Source of the DNA: Brevundimonas mediterranea
GTDB lineage: Bacteria > Pseudomonadota > Alphaproteobacteria > Caulobacterales > Caulobacteraceae
DNA length: 64,000 bases
Assembly: GCF_014196125.1 (NCBI RefSeq)
Contig: NZ_JACIDA010000001.1
Span: forward strand, 992,001-1,056,000
Direction: 5' to 3'
Positions within the stretch are counted from its first letter, which is position 1. The number at the start of each line of letters is the position of its first letter. Shown here in pieces: positions 51,586-60,256 of this stretch. A program made the translations under genes and the position numbers. A model generated the notes under the pieces. The model was not told the DNA's origin and did no database searches. It saw nothing but the letters and a program-made list of their open reading frames with translations.

Positions 51586-52950
51586 TCACCGCCTGGGCGT
51601 CGCCAGCAGACGCCCGTCGCCATAGGCGCCGTCCAGCCGTCCCGTCCGCGCCCAATCCAGCACAGCCTGGTAGTAGCCGGGCGCATAGCCGATCGCGGTG
51701 CGCTTGCCGTCCGCCGCCGTTTCGAACCGGACGATGCCGTGGTCGGTGTCGGGATATTCCAACAGGGTGACCGGCCGCCCCTGGGCCGCCAGGTCGATCA
51801 GCCGTTGGCGCGTGGCTTCAGGCGGGGCGCCGGTGTCGTCTTCCGCCTGGATCCACAGCATGGACGCGTCCAGACGGCTCAGCACCGGCAGCGGGTCGTA
51901 GTCCCACGAGGTTCCGACATCGAGCACCGGGGCCATGGCGACGATCTGTTCGTTCGGCGTGTTCAGCAACAGGCCGGTGAACTCGCCCCGGATGTCGCCG
52001 AACCAGGGCTGGGCGCGATATTTGGTCCGAACGGCCTCGAGACCGTCGAAGCCGACCGCCCCGCGCGAGGCGATGAAGGCGCCCGTCACATCGGTGATCT
52101 CGCGCGCCTGGCCCAGCACATCGGCGCCCCACCCCTTGGCCTTCAGGTCCAGCATCACCTGGTCACTGTCCTCCGCCAGCGCGCCATAGGCCAGGCCGAA
52201 GCCGACGGTGACGAAGTCCACCGGCGTCAGGCTGGCGGCCAGCGGCGCGATCCAGCCGCCCTGGCTGGCGCCATGCAGGCCAACCCGGCCCGCCCGATCT
52301 CCAGCCAGCCGACGGGCCTCGACCACGGCTGCGGCGGCGTCCTCGGCCAGGACATGGAAGTCCTGGGTGTAACGCCCCTCCGACCCGCCTGAACCCCGTT
52401 TGGCGTAGACGAAGACGCCCACGCCCTCGGTCGGGGCGAACCGCTGGAAGGCGTTGAAGTCCAGCGCATTGGCGCCTTCCGACCCATGCACCTCGACCAT
52501 GATGGGGAACGGCCCGTCGCCCGGCGGCAGGATCAGCCGCCCCTTGAGCCGCGTCCCGCCCTGCCCGACGAAAGTCGTCTCCCGCACTTCCAGAACCAGA
52601 CGGCGCCCTGTCTGACCCTCAAAAGCAATCCGTCCCCCTTCGCAGGACCCAAGCTGCGGCTGCGGACCTTCGACGCGGGCGGTGAACCCCAGCGTACTGA
52701 CCCATTGGCCTCGGGCGTCCAGCATCATCCTGCCCGTGGACCCGTCGAGCCGACGCCACCGCAGCCCCTCGTCCGCCAGCGGCGCGACGTCCACCCAACT
52801 GCCGTCGTCCAGCCGATAGACCCCAACATGACAGGCCACGGCCGGATCAGGCCGCGCATCGACGTCGGCTCCCGGCGCCTGGGCCAGAGCGGGAACGGCG
52901 ACAGCGGAAACGACGAGGGTCAGGGCGGCGATGAGCCAGGATTGCGACAT
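51586..52950 (-). CDS. Secreted alpha/beta-hydrolase (acyl-peptidase/dienelactone-hydrolase-like)
   Basis: A 454-residue exported hydrolase (signal ending VPALAQAPG near residue 24). The first 140 residues are a beta-rich module (DDGSWVDVAPLADEGLRWRR), then the catalytic domain with RLILPPGDGPFPIMVEVHGSEG, the nucleophile Ser in LHGASQGGWIAP, the Asp near LWIQAEDDTGAPP and His in PDTDHGIVRF. Family members hydrolyse esters or small peptides; substrate unknown. Start at 52950. Divergent from the LytTR gene with a 109-base gap, so possibly its target. Confidence 0.85.
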   Translation of the reverse strand: MSQSWLIAALTLVVSAVAVPALAQAPGADVDARPDPAVACHVGVYRLDDGSWVDVAPLADEGLRWRRLDGSTGRMMLDARGQWVSTLGFTARVEGPQPQLGSCEGGRIAFEGQTGRRLVLEVRETTFVGQGGTRLKGRLILPPGDGPFPIMVEVHGSEGANALDFNAFQRFAPTEGVGVFVYAKRGSGGSEGRYTQDFHVLAEDAAAAVVEARRLAGDRAGRVGLHGASQGGWIAPLAASLTPVDFVTVGFGLAYGALAEDSDQVMLDLKAKGWGADVLGQAREITDVTGAFIASRGAVGFDGLEAVRTKYRAQPWFGDIRGEFTGLLLNTPNEQIVAMAPVLDVGTSWDYDPLPVLSRLDASMLWIQAEDDTGAPPEATRQRLIDLAAQGRPVTLLEYPDTDHGIVRFETAADGKRTAIGYAPGYYQAVLDWARTGRLDGAYGDGRLLATPRR

Positions 52951-53059
52951 GGGTGTTCCGATCAGGGGGTGGGTTCTCGCCCAACGCCATTGCCGCACCG
53001 CCGCCGGCTCGCTAGGCCCGACTTCGCGAACGGCGCCGTGGGTGCGCGAACGGGACGGC

Positions 53060-53833
53060 ATGGGCCACAGGGCGAAGACCATCATCGGGGCGACGACCGC
53101 GCGACGCTGGGCTGTCGACGCCCTCATGCTCGCCGCCATGGGGCTGCTGCTCGGGTTTCTCGGCCCCTTCGACTCGGACGATGCCCCCATCGCGCCCCGC
53201 TATGCCTATTGGATGACCTGTATGCTGGGCGGCGGGCTGATCGCCGTCGCGGTGGACGAGAGCCTGGGCCGGCGCCTGCCCGTCCTGTGGAGACGCGTGT
53301 TCCTCACCTCGGCGCTCGCCACCCCGCTGGTGACCCTGTTCGTCGTCGTGACCCAGCACCTGATGTTCGCAGAGCAGCGCTGGTCGATCTATCTGCCGCT
53401 GCTCTGGCAGGTCTGGCCCATCATGCTGGCGGCCATGGCGGTTCGGGCCCTGGTCTGGCGTCGGCTTCCCACGCGGGTCGAGACCCGCACCCTCGTCGTC
53501 CCGCCCCTGCCCGAGGCCGAGGCGGTCTTCCGGCGCAGACTGTCGGCCAAACGGCGCAGCGCGCGGCTGATCGCCATCGAGGCGCACGACCATTATCTGA
53601 GGGTCCATACCGATGCGGGCGCGGAGTTGATCACGTTGCGCTTCGCCGACGCGCTGGATGAATTGTCACGCGCGCACGGATGGCGCGTCCATCGCTCGTG
53701 GTGGGTGGCGGCCGATGCGGTGGAAGCGGTGCGCTGGCGGCGCGGCGCCGGCGAAATACGCCTCGTCGGCGGCCTGACGGCGCCGGTCAGCCGGACCCAC
53801 GGCCCCGTGCTGAAAGAGGCGGGCTGGCTCTAG
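53060..53833 (+). CDS. Membrane-bound LytTR-type regulator
   Basis: A 257-residue protein: four hydrophobic helices (ALMLAAMGLLLGFL, MLGGGLIAVAV, ALATPLVTLFVVV, IMLAAMAVRALVW) within residues about 20-130, then a LytTR DNA-binding domain (AIEAHDHYLRVHT, WRVHRSWWVAADAVEAV). Such membrane LytTR proteins are common in Caulobacterales and sense envelope signals without a separate kinase. Start at 53060 is uncertain because the frame is open upstream. The divergent hydrolase gene may be its target. Confidence 0.85.
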   Translation: MGHRAKTIIGATTARRWAVDALMLAAMGLLLGFLGPFDSDDAPIAPRYAYWMTCMLGGGLIAVAVDESLGRRLPVLWRRVFLTSALATPLVTLFVVVTQHLMFAEQRWSIYLPLLWQVWPIMLAAMAVRALVWRRLPTRVETRTLVVPPLPEAEAVFRRRLSAKRRSARLIAIEAHDHYLRVHTDAGAELITLRFADALDELSRAHGWRVHRSWWVAADAVEAVRWRRGAGEIRLVGGLTAPVSRTHGPVLKEAGWL

Positions 53834-53854
53834 AGGCCTCCGCCCGCCGTCGTG

Positions 53855-53886
53855 CGTGATCGCCCGGTCTGGGCCGGACGATCACG
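53855..53886. terminator. Hairpin between LytTR gene and DUF3126 gene
   Basis: cgtgatcg (53855-53862) pairs with cgatcacg (53879-53886), with cgg/ccg continuing inside. It lies between convergent genes; no strong T-run, so a moderate call. Confidence 0.6.
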
Positions 53887-53900
53887 AATGGGACGACAGC

Positions 53901-54122
53901 CTATTCCGGCAGGTCTTCGGCCAGGATCGCCATTTCGAACATGAACGAGCCTTCCTCGTCCTCGTCCTCGAAGACGATGCCGATGAACTCGTCGCCGACA
54001 TAGACCTCGGCCGAGTCGTTCTGCTTGGGACGGGCCTTCACGATGATGCCGCCGGTGTTGAAGGTGCGCTTGAGGTGGGCCTCGATGCGCTTCAGGTCGG
54101 TGTCTTTCACGGGGGGCCTCAT
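53901..54122 (-). CDS. DUF3126-family small protein
   Basis: A 73-residue cytoplasmic protein matching DUF3126: EAHLKRTFNTGGIIVKARPK and DSAEVYVGDEFIGIVFEDEDEEG. It follows cysE on the same strand with a short gap, an arrangement often seen in alphaproteobacteria. Function unknown. Confidence 0.9.
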   Translation of the reverse strand: MRPPVKDTDLKRIEAHLKRTFNTGGIIVKARPKQNDSAEVYVGDEFIGIVFEDEDEEGSFMFEMAILAEDLPE

Positions 54123-54174
54123 GGTCTTGGGTTGGCGGCGGACCCTAGAGAAGTCGGGCGTTGAGGGAAACCCG

Positions 54175-54996
54175 TCAGATCACGAAGTCGTACACCACGT
54201 CAGCCAGCGTGTGGTCCATCGTCCGCGCAGGTTCCGCCCCGGTCGGGCAGTTGACCAGCCGCGCCGGCACCCCGGCCACGGTGCAGCCGGACGGCACATC
54301 CTTCAGCACCACCGAACCCGAGGCCACCTTGGCGTAGTCGCCGACGTGGATATTGCCCAGCACCTTGGCCCCGGCGCCCAGAAGGACGCCTTTGCCGATC
54401 TTGGGGTGACGGTCGCCGCGTTCGGCCCCCGTGCCGCCCAGGGTGACGTTGTGCAGCATCGACACGTCGTCGCCGACCACCGCCGTCTCGCCGATGACGA
54501 TGCCGGTGCCGTGGTCCAGGAACAGCCCCTGGCCCAGCCGCGCCGCCGGATGGATGTCCAGCTGGAACAGTTCGGAGATTCGGCTCTGGAAATGGAAGGC
54601 CAGGGTCTCGCGCCCCTGCCCCCACAGCCAATGGCCCACGCGCCAAGCCTGAAGCGCCTGGAAGCCTTTGAAATACAGGAAGGGCTGCAACAGGTTGCGG
54701 ATCGCCGGATCGCGCTCGGCCACGGCCTGCAGATCGGCCTCGGCCGCCGCGACCATGGCCGGATCGGCGACGAAGGCCGACAGGCAGACCTCGCGCACCG
54801 ACATGGCGCTCATTTCCCCGTCGGCCAGCTTGCGCGCGATCTGGAAACTGAGGGCGCCCGCCAGATCGTCATGCGACAGGATGACGGCGTTCATCTGCGA
54901 GCCCAGCTGGGGCTCCTCGCGCGAGGCGGCCTCGGCGGAGGCGCGCAGCTGGCGCCAGACGCTGTCGGTCTCGGTGACGATCTCAAGCTTGGCCAT
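54175..54996 (-). CDS. cysE: Serine acetyltransferase
   Basis: A 273-residue enzyme making O-acetylserine, the entry to cysteine synthesis. The helical N-terminal part (ILSHDDLAGALSFQIARKL) is followed by left-handed beta-helix hexapeptide repeats (HPAARLGQGLFLDHGTGIVI, GETAVVGDDVSMLHNVTLGGTG), with catalytic His and Asp in the first block. GGAG precedes the ATG at 54996; an ATG at 55020 overlaps the Nudix stop (ATGA) and would allow coupling. With the transsulfuration pair at 60752-63320 it suggests sulfur-metabolism clustering. Confidence 0.95.
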   Translation of the reverse strand: MAKLEIVTETDSVWRQLRASAEAASREEPQLGSQMNAVILSHDDLAGALSFQIARKLADGEMSAMSVREVCLSAFVADPAMVAAAEADLQAVAERDPAIRNLLQPFLYFKGFQALQAWRVGHWLWGQGRETLAFHFQSRISELFQLDIHPAARLGQGLFLDHGTGIVIGETAVVGDDVSMLHNVTLGGTGAERGDRHPKIGKGVLLGAGAKVLGNIHVGDYAKVASGSVVLKDVPSGCTVAGVPARLVNCPTGAEPARTMDHTLADVVYDFVI

Positions 54997-55016
54997 GCCG
55001 GACTCCTTCGGCGACA

Positions 55017-55643
55017 TCATACCCGCCCCAGCATGGCCTGCGCCAGCGCCGGAGGCAGGCCTCCATTCTGCGCCATATGATAGGCCTTGTAGGCCGTCGC
55101 CACCGTCAGGCTGTCGCGCACCGTCCCGCGCCCGATCTCGTCGAGCAGATCAAGGAAGGGCACGCGGACCACGGCGATGATCTCCGTCGGGTCCGGCGCA
55201 ATCGGCGCGGGGCTCAGGCCCCAGGCAATCCAGGTCATGCCGATCTCGTCGGTGACGGAGTTGGACATCTCGACCGTCAGGGCCTGCGCCCAGTGCGCGG
55301 CCTCCAGCCCCGCCTCCTCGGCCAGTTCTCGCCGCACGCCATCGAACGGATCCTCGTCCAGGGGCGCCCCGCCTTCGGGCATTTCCCAAGAGTAGTTGCC
55401 CAAGGCGAACCGCTGCTGGCCCACCAGCACCACCGTCCCGTCGTCATGCACCGGCAACACGCCTGTCCCGACGTTCTTGAACCGCACGACGGCGTAGTCG
55501 GCCGCATGACCCGTCGGCGCCGTCGCCGGATGTCGGGTCAGGGCCAGCCACGGGCTGTCGAACACAATCTCGGTTCCGTCGCTGCGCCAAGCCGGCGGTT
55601 TCGCCAGACCTGCAGCCCATTTCGGTTCGTCGGAATTGCTCAT
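55017..55643 (-). CDS. Nudix hydrolase (ADP-ribose/GDP-sugar pyrophosphatase type)
   Basis: A 208-residue phosphohydrolase with a complete Nudix box, GGAPLDEDPFDGVRRELAEE followed by AGL. The flanking GTGVLPVHDDGTVVLVGQQRF and the SNSVTDE stretch fit ADP-ribose or GDP-mannose pyrophosphatases rather than MutT. It overlaps cysE by its stop if cysE uses its upstream ATG. Substrate unproven. Confidence 0.9.
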   Translation of the reverse strand: MSNSDEPKWAAGLAKPPAWRSDGTEIVFDSPWLALTRHPATAPTGHAADYAVVRFKNVGTGVLPVHDDGTVVLVGQQRFALGNYSWEMPEGGAPLDEDPFDGVRRELAEEAGLEAAHWAQALTVEMSNSVTDEIGMTWIAWGLSPAPIAPDPTEIIAVVRVPFLDLLDEIGRGTVRDSLTVATAYKAYHMAQNGGLPPALAQAMLGRV

Positions 55644-55688
55644 GGCTCACCTATGGCGAAGGCGGGGACGAAAGCCTAGCTAGACCAC

Positions 55689-56297
55689 ATGACGGAACTG
55701 CCCCTGATCCCCCTGAACGCCCCCCTGCCCGCCCCGGTCCCCTCGCAGGATTTGCGCGACCGGCTGGCCACGCGCCGTTCCGCCCCGGCCCAGGCCCTGA
55801 CCGCTCCCGGCCCGACCCAGGCCGAGCTGGACCAGATCCTGACCCTGGGCGCCCGCACCCCCGACCACGGCAAGCTCTTCCCCTGGCGGTTCGTGGTCCT
55901 GGGCCCGCTAAGCCGCGCCCGGATCGCCGAACAACTGGCCGTCCTGGCCGAGACCCGCGACAAGCCGGCCAAGGACCAGGCGGTCCTGGCCAAGCTGACC
56001 GCCGCCCCCCTCACCATCCTGGTCATCTCGACCCCCGTACCGAACGCCAAGCCGATCTGGGAGCAGCATCTGTCGGCCGGCGCCGTCTGCATGAACCTGG
56101 AACACGCCGCCGGCGCTTTCGGCTATTCCTCCAGCTGGATCACCGACTGGTACAGCTACGACCCTCAAGCCACGGCCCTGTTCGGCCTGACCGAGGGCGA
56201 AACCGTCGCCGGCTTCATCCACATCGGAACCCTGACCGAGCCCGCCCTGGAACGCCCCCGCCCGGACATGGCCGCCAAGGTCACAAGACTGCCTTAA
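55689..56297 (+). CDS. Nitroreductase-family flavoprotein (YdjA-like)
   Basis: A 202-residue FMN-binding reductase of the small YdjA type. RRSAPAQALTAPGPTQAELD at the front, then ARTPDHGKLFPWRFVVLG (the typical HG-x-L-PWRF flavin contact), and AGAVCMNLEHAAGAFGYSSS. Probable NAD(P)H-linked reductase of unknown acceptor. Divergent from the Nudix gene. Confidence 0.9.
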   Translation: MTELPLIPLNAPLPAPVPSQDLRDRLATRRSAPAQALTAPGPTQAELDQILTLGARTPDHGKLFPWRFVVLGPLSRARIAEQLAVLAETRDKPAKDQAVLAKLTAAPLTILVISTPVPNAKPIWEQHLSAGAVCMNLEHAAGAFGYSSSWITDWYSYDPQATALFGLTEGETVAGFIHIGTLTEPALERPRPDMAAKVTRLP

Positions 56298-56365
56298 GCG
56301 GAGCAGTGGCGGATATTAATCTTTCCTCTCTAACATCAGCGCCTTAACTGGAGACGTTACGGCCG

Positions 56366-57133
56366 ATGTCCTGTGTGGGTTGCAAAGACGGAACGGGTTT
56401 CGACCTGCCGATCACCATGGCGTTTCAGCCGATCGTCGATGTCTCGACCCAGACCGTCTTCGCCTACGAGGCCCTGGTGCGCGGCAAGGACGGCGCCGGC
56501 GCCGGCCAGGTGCTGGCCCAGATTTCAGCCGACAACCGCTACGCCTTCGACCAGATTTGCCGCACCACGGCCATCGAACTGGCGGCCGCGCTCGACATGA
56601 CCGCCGAGGGCGCGAACCTGTCGATCAACTTCCTGCCCAATGCTGTCTATGAGCCGCGCGCCTGTATCCGCACCACCCTGGCGGCGGCGATGCGCACCGG
56701 CTTCCCGGTGAACCGGATCATCTTCGAGTTCACCGAGAGCGAGGCGATGGATGCCGATCACATCCTGAACATCCTGCGCTCGTATCGCGCCATGGGGTTC
56801 AAGACGGCCATCGACGACTTCGGCGCCGGCTATGCGGGCCTGGGCCTGCTGGCCCTGTTCCAGCCCGACATCGTCAAGCTGGACATGGCCCTGATCCGCG
56901 ACATCGACACCGACCCGGTCAAGCGCACCGTCGTGCGCAACACCCTTAACATGCTGCGCGACCTAGGCGTCGAGCCGGTGTGCGAAGGGGTCGAGACCCT
57001 GGCCGAACACGACGTCCTGCGCGACCTGGGCGTCACCCTGATGCAGGGCTATCTGCTGGCCAAGCCGGCGGTCGAGGCCCTGACGCCGGTCGCGTGGCCC
57101 CGCGCGACGACCTCACTGGCCCGCACCGCCTGA
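56366..57133 (+). CDS. Stand-alone EAL cyclic-di-GMP phosphodiesterase
   Basis: A 255-residue single EAL domain with no sensor or membrane part. All landmarks for activity are present: YEALVRG (EAL), NLSINFLP, FEFTESEAM, AIDDFGAGYAG, VKLDM, CEGVET, and MQGYLLAKP. A short Cys pair, SCVGC, sits at residues 2-6 and may bind metal or sense redox. Expected to break down c-di-GMP and so affect motility or attachment. Tandem with nothing; 69 bases after the nitroreductase. Confidence 0.93.
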   Translation: MSCVGCKDGTGFDLPITMAFQPIVDVSTQTVFAYEALVRGKDGAGAGQVLAQISADNRYAFDQICRTTAIELAAALDMTAEGANLSINFLPNAVYEPRACIRTTLAAAMRTGFPVNRIIFEFTESEAMDADHILNILRSYRAMGFKTAIDDFGAGYAGLGLLALFQPDIVKLDMALIRDIDTDPVKRTVVRNTLNMLRDLGVEPVCEGVETLAEHDVLRDLGVTLMQGYLLAKPAVEALTPVAWPRATTSLARTA

Positions 57134-57140
57134 CATCTTC

Positions 57141-57195
57141 TCGTCATCCTCCAACAAGCCGCGTAGCGGCGCAGATCGGAGGACCCCAATGACGA
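57141..57195. repeat. Dispersed palindromic intergenic element, copy 2
   Basis: Bounded by tcgtcat (57141-57147) and atgacga (57189-57195), with cctccaacaagccgc and gcggcgcagatcggagga inside. It matches copy 1 at 981-1074 over nearly all its length except a missing inner stretch. Lies between the EAL and queF genes. Confidence 0.75.
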
Positions 57196-57210
57196 CAGGA
57201 AATGGAGCCC

Positions 57211-57672
57211 CTACCCCCGCCCGCGATACGTCGGCACGCCCTGATCCGGCAGCCACAGCCCCTCCGGCGCGACGCCCGTCTGCCAGAAGACGTCGATCGG
57301 TATCCCGCCGCGCGGATACCAGTACCCCCCGATCCTCAGCCACTTCGGCGCCAGCAGGTCCGCCAGGCGCCGGCCGATGGCGACGGTGCAGTCCTCGTGG
57401 AAGGCGCCGTGATTGCGGAAACTGGTCAGGTACAGTTTCAGGCTCTTGGACTCGACCAGCCAGTCGCCCGGCGCATAGTCGATGACGATATGGGCGAAGT
57501 CCGGCTGGCCCGTCACCGGGCACAGGCTGGTGAACTCGGGCGCCGTGAACCGGGCCAGATACAGCGTGTCCGCATGCGGGTTCGGCACCCGCTCCAGCAC
57601 GGCCGTCTCGGGGCTGGTCGGGGCGGCGGTCTGGGCGCCGAGCTGGCTGAGGTTGTCGGTGTAGTGGGTCAT
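57211..57672 (-). CDS. queF: NADPH-dependent preQ0 reductase
   Basis: A 153-residue type I QueF, reducing preQ0 to preQ1 in queuosine synthesis. The active Cys is in [12 protein letters not shown], the substrate motif ESKSLKLY and the FHEDC stretch are intact. An ATG at 57681 is possible; the family alignment favours 57672. Ends facing the repeat element that precedes the EAL gene. Confidence 0.95.
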   Translation of the reverse strand: MTHYTDNLSQLGAQTAAPTSPETAVLERVPNPHADTLYLARFTAPEFTSLCPVTGQPDFAHIVIDYAPGDWLVESKSLKLYLTSFRNHGAFHEDCTVAIGRRLADLLAPKWLRIGGYWYPRGGIPIDVFWQTGVAPEGLWLPDQGVPTYRGRG

Positions 57673-57750
57673 GCCGCGCATTTAGGCGTTTGCGGCGCGT
57701 AAGAAAATCCTCCCCGCGAACCGCCCCATTCCAGACCCCATCCGCGTCCG

Positions 57751-57871
57751 GCCCCCTCCACTGCGAAGACGCGGTCCCCCTCCCCCAAAACGGGGGAGGA
57801 CTACGACGCCGAAATCCTCCCCATGGGGGGAGGGGGAGCGCCGCGCCTCTTCGCGCGGTGGTGGAGGGGGC
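57751..57871. repeat. Composite palindromic intergenic element
   Basis: The outer arms ccccctccac (57752-57761) and gtggaggggg (57861-57870) pair exactly; inside, tccccctccccc faces gggggagggggag, and an inner pair of gggaggac / tcctccc stretches lies between. It belongs to the 528-base gap 57682-58209 between queF and the nitronate monooxygenase gene. The rest of this gap holds the leader structures at 58017-58130 and, in 57872-58016, nothing I could identify beyond a tataat at 57989. Confidence 0.7.
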
Positions 57872-58016
57872 TTGCCGCGCACGAGGCTTCTGGCGTTCAG
57901 CGCCCCTAATTCCGCAGATTTTCCCTAACCCATTCAACGCCCTGATGTCCCGAAACGACCCTCGGCCCACCACGCCTTGAAACCCGGCTATAATCACCTC
58001 CATCGGATGGAAGGGC

Positions 58017-58130
58017 CGAAACTGGACTTATTGGACTCATTGGACTGTGTTTTCACCGTCCAGTTTCGCCGCCGATTTCAGACGATTCATACGATTCAGA
58101 CTCTGTTTTTTCGTCGGCGAGTCTGAAATC
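58017..58130 (+). other. Structured leader upstream of the nitronate monooxygenase gene
   Basis: An 11-base pair cgaaactggac/gtccagtttcg (58017-58027 with 58058-58068) forms one hairpin. Next, gatttcagac (58074-58083) and tcagactc (58096-58103) are near-repeats, and both can pair with gagtctgaaatc (58119-58130), giving two alternative hairpins. A tttttt lies in the loop between them. No known riboswitch is recognised. Confidence 0.45.
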
Positions 58131-58209
58131 CCGTCGCCCGAATTCTCCCCGATTGCCTTCCCCCGCGACAGCCCGCTAAGCGTAGCGAAACAAAACCCAG
58201 GAGACGCCC

Positions 58210-59142
58210 GTGGCCATTCCCGCTTCGCTTCAAAAAGGCCTGATCCTGCCGATCATCTCGGCGCCCATGTTCCTGGTCTCCGGCCCGGATCTGGTGGTCG
58301 AGGCCTGCAACGCCGGGATCATCGGCACCTTCCCGTCGCTGAACCAGCGCACGACCGAGGGCTATCGCGACTGGATTCACGAGATCAAGGGCCGGCTGAA
58401 GCCCGAGGCGGCCGCCTTCGGCGTCAACCACATCGTCCATCCGACCAATCCCCGTCTGATGGCCGACATGATGGTATCGGTCGAGGAGAAGGTGCCGCTG
58501 ATCATCACCTCGCTGGGCGCCGTGCGCGACGTGGTGGATGCGGTTCACGGCTACGGCGGTCAGGTCTTCCACGACATCGCCAACATCCGTCATGCGCGTA
58601 AGGCGGCCGAGGCGGGCGTCGACGGCCTGATCCTGGTCGCCAACGGCGCCGGCGGCCACGCCGGCATCATCAACCCCTTCGCCCTGGTCAACGAGGTCCG
58701 CAGCTTCTTCCACGGGACCATCATCCTGTCCGGCGCGATTTCGACCGGTCAGGACGTGGCGGCGGCCCTGATGCTGGGCGCCGACTTCGCCTATATGGGC
58801 ACCCGGTTCATCAACACGACCGAGGCCATGGCGGCCGACGCCTACAAGCAGATGATCATCGACAGCGGCTCGACCGACATCGTCCACACCCCGGCCGTGT
58901 CCGGCATCCCGGCCAACTTCATGTCCAAGTCGCTGATCGAGAACGGGATCGACCCCAAACACCTGCCCGAGCACAAGCTGGACATGGGCGACGAGGCCAA
59001 GGCCTGGAAGACGGTCTGGTCCGCTGGTCAGGGCGCGGGCGCCATTCACGACGTTCTGCCCACCGCCGAACTGGTCGCCCGCCTGCGACAAGAGTTCGCT
59101 CAGGCTACGGATGAATTCGCCATCAAGACCGGAGCACGCTAA
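58210..59142 (+). CDS. Nitronate monooxygenase (2-nitropropane dioxygenase family)
   Basis: A 310-residue FMN-dependent TIM-barrel enzyme. LPIISAPMFLVSGPDLVVEAC at the start, AFGVNHIVH, the substrate-binding stretch NGAGGHAG, GAISTGQDVAAALMLGADFAYMGTRF for the phosphate loop. Length agrees with the family. Begins with GTG after GGAG. Oxidises toxic alkyl nitronates such as propionate-3-nitronate, although many members have other roles. Confidence 0.92.
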   Translation: MAIPASLQKGLILPIISAPMFLVSGPDLVVEACNAGIIGTFPSLNQRTTEGYRDWIHEIKGRLKPEAAAFGVNHIVHPTNPRLMADMMVSVEEKVPLIITSLGAVRDVVDAVHGYGGQVFHDIANIRHARKAAEAGVDGLILVANGAGGHAGIINPFALVNEVRSFFHGTIILSGAISTGQDVAAALMLGADFAYMGTRFINTTEAMAADAYKQMIIDSGSTDIVHTPAVSGIPANFMSKSLIENGIDPKHLPEHKLDMGDEAKAWKTVWSAGQGAGAIHDVLPTAELVARLRQEFAQATDEFAIKTGAR

Positions 59143-59177
59143 AGGCGCCAAACCGCATCTCGCGCGTTGGAGCCCCC

Positions 59178-59867
59178 ATGATCCGCACCACCGTCCTCGC
59201 CGCCCTCGCCTCAGCCGCCCTGGCCGCTCCTGCCATGGCCCAGTCCGCGCCCGACGGCGGCTGGTCGTTCGAGGTCGGCGCCGGCACGGACAACCGTTCC
59301 AAGGCCGCGTCGAAATCGGGCAATGACGGCTACGTCTACGGCGCGGCGACGTGGGAAAGCGCGGACGGCCGCTTCTACGTCGGTCCGGGCCTGGAGACGA
59401 TCCAGGCGGGCGGCTCCAATGTCGAGGCGGAGTTCGTCGCCGGCTATCGGCCCGAGGCCTTCGGCTACGACTTTGATTTCAACCTCGCCTACAAGAACCG
59501 CCTCGACGCCGAGGCCGGCTATGACGAGGACGGCTGGGAGGTCACCACCAACATCAGCCGCGCTATCGGTCCGGCCACGGCGCGGCTCCAGCTCCAGTAT
59601 TCTCCCGACGCCGCCGGCTCGACCGAGGCCTTCACCTGGGTCGAGGCCCAGGCCGGCTGGGCCTTCAGCGACCGGCTGGAGGGGTCCGTCGCCGTGGGCC
59701 GCCGCGAGCAGGACAAGGCCCCCGACTACACCGGCTGGAACGCCGGCGTGACCTACGCCCTGACGGACGCGATTGACTTGGACCTGCGCTACTACGACAC
59801 CAACGCCCACACCGTCGGCGAACAGTACGAAGACGCCTTGGTCGCCAAGGTCGCCTACGCCTTCTGA
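59178..59867 (+). CDS. TorF-type putative porin
   Basis: A 229-residue outer-membrane-like protein. The signal ends APAMAQSA near residue 22; the mature part is beta-rich with alternating aromatic residues ([35 protein letters not shown]) and the last residues VAKVAYAF end in Phe, as in barrel proteins. Resembles the TIGR02001/Gcw_chp family of small putative porins. The number of strands cannot be read reliably. Follows the nitronate monooxygenase by 35 bases. Confidence 0.65.
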   Translation: MIRTTVLAALASAALAAPAMAQSAPDGGWSFEVGAGTDNRSKAASKSGNDGYVYGAATWESADGRFYVGPGLETIQAGGSNVEAEFVAGYRPEAFGYDFDFNLAYKNRLDAEAGYDEDGWEVTTNISRAIGPATARLQLQYSPDAAGSTEAFTWVEAQAGWAFSDRLEGSVAVGRREQDKAPDYTGWNAGVTYALTDAIDLDLRYYDTNAHTVGEQYEDALVAKVAYAF

Positions 59868-59876
59868 GCCCGCGCC

Positions 59877-59905
59877 TTGCGGAAACGGTGTTGAAGGCCC
59901 ATATT
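59877..59905 (+). promoter_or_regulatory. Putative promoter for cspA
   Basis: TTGCGG (59877-59882) and CATATT (59900-59905) are separated by 17 bases. A transcript from here would have a leader of about 130 bases before cspA, as usual for cold-shock genes. Confidence 0.4.
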
Positions 59906-60043
59906 GGGTCTGTCGATATCTCTCTGCGTAACGCCGCTGCTCCCTTTGCATCACGCACCGAGGTCCAAACGCCGATCCCATTCAGACCCGACAGGCCGAC
60001 CAGGGATCCCTCCCTGCGGTCAACGCCAGACGGAGGTCTCCAA

Positions 60044-60256
60044 ATGGCTACCGGCACTGTTAAATGGTACAACCCCACCAAAGGCTACGGCTTTATCGCT
60101 CCCGATGACGGCGGCAAGGACGTCTTCGTCCACGCCTCGGCCGTCGAAACCTCGAGCGTTGGTTCGCTGAACGAAGGCCAGAAGATCTCGTACGAGATCG
60201 AGCGCGACTCGCGCTCCGGCAAGGAATCCGCCGGTCGCCTTACGGCGGCTGAGTAG
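60044..60256 (+). CDS. cspA: Cold-shock protein CspA
   Basis: A 70-residue single cold-shock domain binding single-stranded nucleic acid. RNP1 KGYGFI is residues 13-18 and RNP2 VFVH residues 27-30; the C-terminus [13 protein letters not shown] is normal. CGGAGG lies 7 bases before the ATG. It ends in TAG at 60254-60256, and the same frame stays open for 69 more codons. Confidence 0.97.
   Translation: MATGTVKWYNPTKGYGFIAPDDGGKDVFVHASAVETSSVGSLNEGQKISYEIERDSRSGKESAGRLTAAE

Noticed and set aside
57989..57994. TATAAT before the nitronate monooxygenase leader
   Set aside because: A perfect -10 hexamer, but no -35 at 16-18 bases; it stays only a hint for where the leader could begin.
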